Positions 61,968-64,000 of a stretch of DNA of 64,000 bases are shown in pieces (position 1 is the first letter of the stretch; every line of letters begins with the position of its first letter). Position numbers and translations under genes: made by a program. Below the pieces are notes generated by a model. The model made no database searches, had not been told where the DNA came from, and saw only the letters and a program-made list of their open reading frames with translations. The DNA comes from Shewanella sp. KX20019 (lineage in GTDB: Bacteria; Pseudomonadota; Gammaproteobacteria; Enterobacterales; Shewanellaceae). The stretch is from assembly GCF_016757755.1 (NCBI RefSeq), contig NZ_CP068437.1, forward strand, positions 1,116,001-1,180,000. The letters are read 5' to 3'.

Positions 61968-62325
61968 CCCTAAAGGAATCCTTTAACCGTGTACTTGAGC
62001 GGACTATATCGGTCTAAAAAGCAAAGTGCAACACGATCTCCACCTAAACAGAGATAGTTTAGATTAATTGTTGTTTAGATAACCATTAGCGTACAAACAT
62101 GAAGCGCTTTGGGCGTTTGGGCTAATTGCGTTGTTACTTAAGTTACCGTTAGATATCTTCACTTTTTACCCATCGATAGCAATTGTAATCGCAGTAAACA
62201 TTGTTGATTGCTGCTTTTGTGGTTGCTCTCGCAAACTTTTAGCCACTTTATGGTGGCAACTCTTGGTCGAATCAGTCAGTTCTGCTAGCATGAAGCCAGT
62301 AAATTTTGTGACTGGAAACGACTTT
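61968..62325. promoter_or_regulatory. divergent intergenic region zapA-ygfB
   Basis: 358 bp between the two start codons. It must contain both promoters, but no operator was recognised. Part of it is an open frame continuing the ygfB frame upstream (62131-62289); it lacks a signal peptide or any family feature, so I treat it as non-coding. Confidence 0.5.
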
Positions 62326-62901
62326 ATGGCGACCCTCCCAACGCTCCGCATAGATAACTTACTTGCGGCACTCAACGAAGCTGAAATTGGTCAGCACCCT
62401 GTCGAAGTTCACGGCGCATTAGTTGGCTTGATCTGTGGCGGTGTCGAACAATCATCTAAAGGCTGGACTCTGCCGTTATTAGAGCTGATGAATGACGGCC
62501 AAGCACTGCCGCCAAAATTGCAGGCATTGGTTGAAGAGCTATACCAAGACGCGGTAACGCGCCTGTCCGATACTGACTTTGGTTTTAGCCCAATGCTGCC
62601 TGAAGAGGAGGAGTCACTGCCAAAGCGCGTCGAAGCGCTATCGTTATGGGTACAGAGCTTCCTTACTGGGATTGCGATTATTCAGCCGAAATTGAATAAA
62701 GCATCAACAGAGGTGCGCGAAGTGATCCAAGACCTGTCTGAGATCGCCCAAGTGGAGTTTGATGTTGCCGAAGACGATGAGTCAGAAGCGGCCCTTATCG
62801 AACTGATGGAGTTCACTCGCATGGCCGCATTGCTATGTTACTCCGAGTTTGGTCCAGCTATCGAAGACGACACGCCAATAGATCTTGGTGTGTTGCACTA
62901 A
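62326..62901 (+). CDS. ygfB: UPF0149 family protein YgfB
   Basis: A 191-residue protein starting MATLPTLRIDNLLAALNEAE. Family blocks are HPVEVHGALVGLICGGVE (about 21-38), SLWVQSFLTGIAIIQPKLNKAS and EFTRMAALLCYSEFGP. An alternative ATG at 62290 adds twelve residues; the frame is open even further upstream, but homology starts here. Function is poorly known, with a reported antitoxin-like or regulatory link in pseudomonads. Upstream of ubiH as in related genomes. Confidence 0.9.
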   Translation: MATLPTLRIDNLLAALNEAEIGQHPVEVHGALVGLICGGVEQSSKGWTLPLLELMNDGQALPPKLQALVEELYQDAVTRLSDTDFGFSPMLPEEEESLPKRVEALSLWVQSFLTGIAIIQPKLNKASTEVREVIQDLSEIAQVEFDVAEDDESEAALIELMEFTRMAALLCYSEFGPAIEDDTPIDLGVLH

Positions 62902-63004
62902 CCATCCGTTGCTTAACCGCCATCGCACTTGTGTCATGGCGGTTTACTCTCTAATAAACCAGAGTAAGTAACGGCAATAAAACAGTTATCGGGTTAATCA
63001 TTCC

Positions 63005-64000
63005 ATGACTAATACAACAGCGGTTGAACAGGTCGATATAGCGATTGTCGGCGGCGCTATGGTCGGCGCGACCTTAGCACTTGGGCTGGCACACATCGCC
63101 CTGCAAGCTAAGCGTCCGCTTAAAATTGCCTTGATTGAAGCGCATCGTCCCAATAACGACCATCCTGGCTTCGACGCTCGCTCAATTGCCATCTCCCATG
63201 GTTCTATCTTCGAGTTAAAAAAACTGCAGATATGGCCACACATTGCCGCGCTTGCTAGCGAAATTAACCATATTCATATCTCAGAGCGTGGCAACTTCGG
63301 TATGACCGAGCTTAGTCGCGACGACTTTCAGCTACCTTATTTAGGCCAGGTGGTCGAGCTCGAAGCTGTCGGCCAGCAGCTGTTCAGTCAGCTTGCAAAA
63401 AGCGACATCCAGTTATACTGCCCTGCAAGTTTGCATGAGGTTGAGGCACAAACCGAACAGCAACTGTTGACCTTAGACACTGGCCAGCAGATAGCCGCTA
63501 AACTCTTGGTCGCCGCCGACGGTCTAAACTCAAAAGTGCGTCAGGCATTTAAGCAGCCATTAGAGCAGGTCGATTTTCAACAAACCGCAATCATTACTAA
63601 TATTCAAACTGAGCAGCCACATCAAGGTTGGGCGTTTGAGCGCTTCACTAAAACAGGGCCGTTAGCGCTGCTGCCGATGGCGAACCGTCATGGCGACAAT
63701 CGGCTTTCGATGGTGTGGGCGTTGTCACCGCAAGAAGCCGAGCAACTGCTTAAGGCGCCAAAAGCGGAGTTTATCAAAAAGCTGCAAAGCGCATTTGGTT
63801 ACCGAGCTGGGCGCTTTATGGATATAGGCGAGCGCTTTAGTTATCCGTTAATGCTGTCCTATATGCCACGGCCTATCTATCACCGCACGGTGTTTTTAGG
63901 TAACGCTGCGCAAACGTTGCACCCTATCGCCGGCCAAGGTTTTAACTTGGGGCTACGCGACGTGGTCAGTTTACTAGAGGTGATAAAGCAATCACTCAGC
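63005..64000 (+). CDS. ubiH: UbiH-family FAD monooxygenase (ubiquinone synthesis), 3' end cut by window edge
   Basis: Aerobic hydroxylase of the UbiH/UbiI/UbiF family. It begins MTNTTAVEQVDIAIVGGAMVGAT, an FAD-binding Rossmann start with GGAMVG. It then has DARSIAISHGS, LLVAADGLNSKVRQ and the C-terminal FAD motif FLGNAAQTLHPIAGQGFNLG (usually GDA; here GNA). The frame is open to the window end (332 codons visible). It lies 103 bp after ygfB; in E. coli pepP stands between them and is absent here. UbiH rather than UbiI is inferred from position and overall likeness. Confidence 0.9.
   Translation, partial: MTNTTAVEQVDIAIVGGAMVGATLALGLAHIALQAKRPLKIALIEAHRPNNDHPGFDARSIAISHGSIFELKKLQIWPHIAALASEINHIHISERGNFGMTELSRDDFQLPYLGQVVELEAVGQQLFSQLAKSDIQLYCPASLHEVEAQTEQQLLTLDTGQQIAAKLLVAADGLNSKVRQAFKQPLEQVDFQQTAIITNIQTEQPHQGWAFERFTKTGPLALLPMANRHGDNRLSMVWALSPQEAEQLLKAPKAEFIKKLQSAFGYRAGRFMDIGERFSYPLMLSYMPRPIYHRTVFLGNAAQTLHPIAGQGFNLGLRDVVSLLEVIKQSLS

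Noticed and set aside
62131..62325. N-terminal extension of YgfB by up to 65 residues
   Set aside because: The extra part has no family similarity and carries a string of cysteines and hydrophobics unlike the rest; the normal-length start at 62326 fits better.

Overview
The window looks like the chromosome of a Shewanella-type marine gammaproteobacterium. This is inferred from gene content: an OmcA/MtrC-family multiheme cytochrome lipoprotein, an AmgK-MurU pair beside lptD, a MipA-DUF3019-RstA-RstB operon, COG3014 with LpoB, MSHA-like pilins, and 265-bp MITE-like repeats of a kind I associate with Shewanella. No rRNA, tRNA, prophage, transposase gene or CRISPR array was recognised.

Layout. 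1-10.9 kb: envelope and housekeeping genes (rsmA, pdxA, surA, lptD; divergent amgK-murU-djlA; a beta-barrel protein; a 2-hydroxyacid dehydrogenase; purT). 11-21.7 kb: a YiaW/YiaV-type HlyD system, an S10 carboxypeptidase, a LysE exporter, two orphan type IV pilins, ung, fau, rpiA, DUF808 and an EEP-fold protein. 22-34 kb: a secreted metalloprotease with a VHL-beta-like C-terminus, a Tat-exported PhoD lipoprotein, a phosphoribosyltransferase, an M1 aminopeptidase lipoprotein, the COG3014-lpoB pair, slyX/fkpA and a DUF4136 lipoprotein. 34-45 kb: DUF1289, the RstAB operon, a universal stress protein, SDR, VOC and FMN-reductase genes, a winged-helix regulator with a possible Fe-S site, and an RsuA-family pseudouridine synthase. 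45-49 kb: a LysR regulator, a nine-heme outer-membrane cytochrome and the remnant of a second one. 49-54 kb: SatP, a POT-like transporter, a CidA/CidB pair with divergent LysR, and a 54-residue YqaE protein. 54-56 kb: an AraC regulator, two paralogous tiny secreted cysteine peptides and a membrane-anchored glutaredoxin. 56-64 kb: valS, holC, an orphan membrane protein, a 10-bp tandem repeat, three tandem 6S-like RNA modules, 6S RNA, zapA, ygfB and ubiH.

The most unusual part is 60.6-61.5 kb. Just downstream of the 6S RNA gene lie three tandem copies of a roughly 50-nt structured module that reuses the 6S closing-stem ends. Each copy carries its own terminator, and a perfect 10-bp satellite of 21 units follows. 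The next most interesting are the twin cysteine-peptide genes at 55 kb, the VHL-like domain on the protease, the cytochrome relic at 48.4 kb, and a MITE that ends one base before the start codon of a regulator at 43.24 kb.

Both edges cut genes: rsmA at the left and ubiH at the right. All family assignments come from reading motifs in the sequence; no database search was run.
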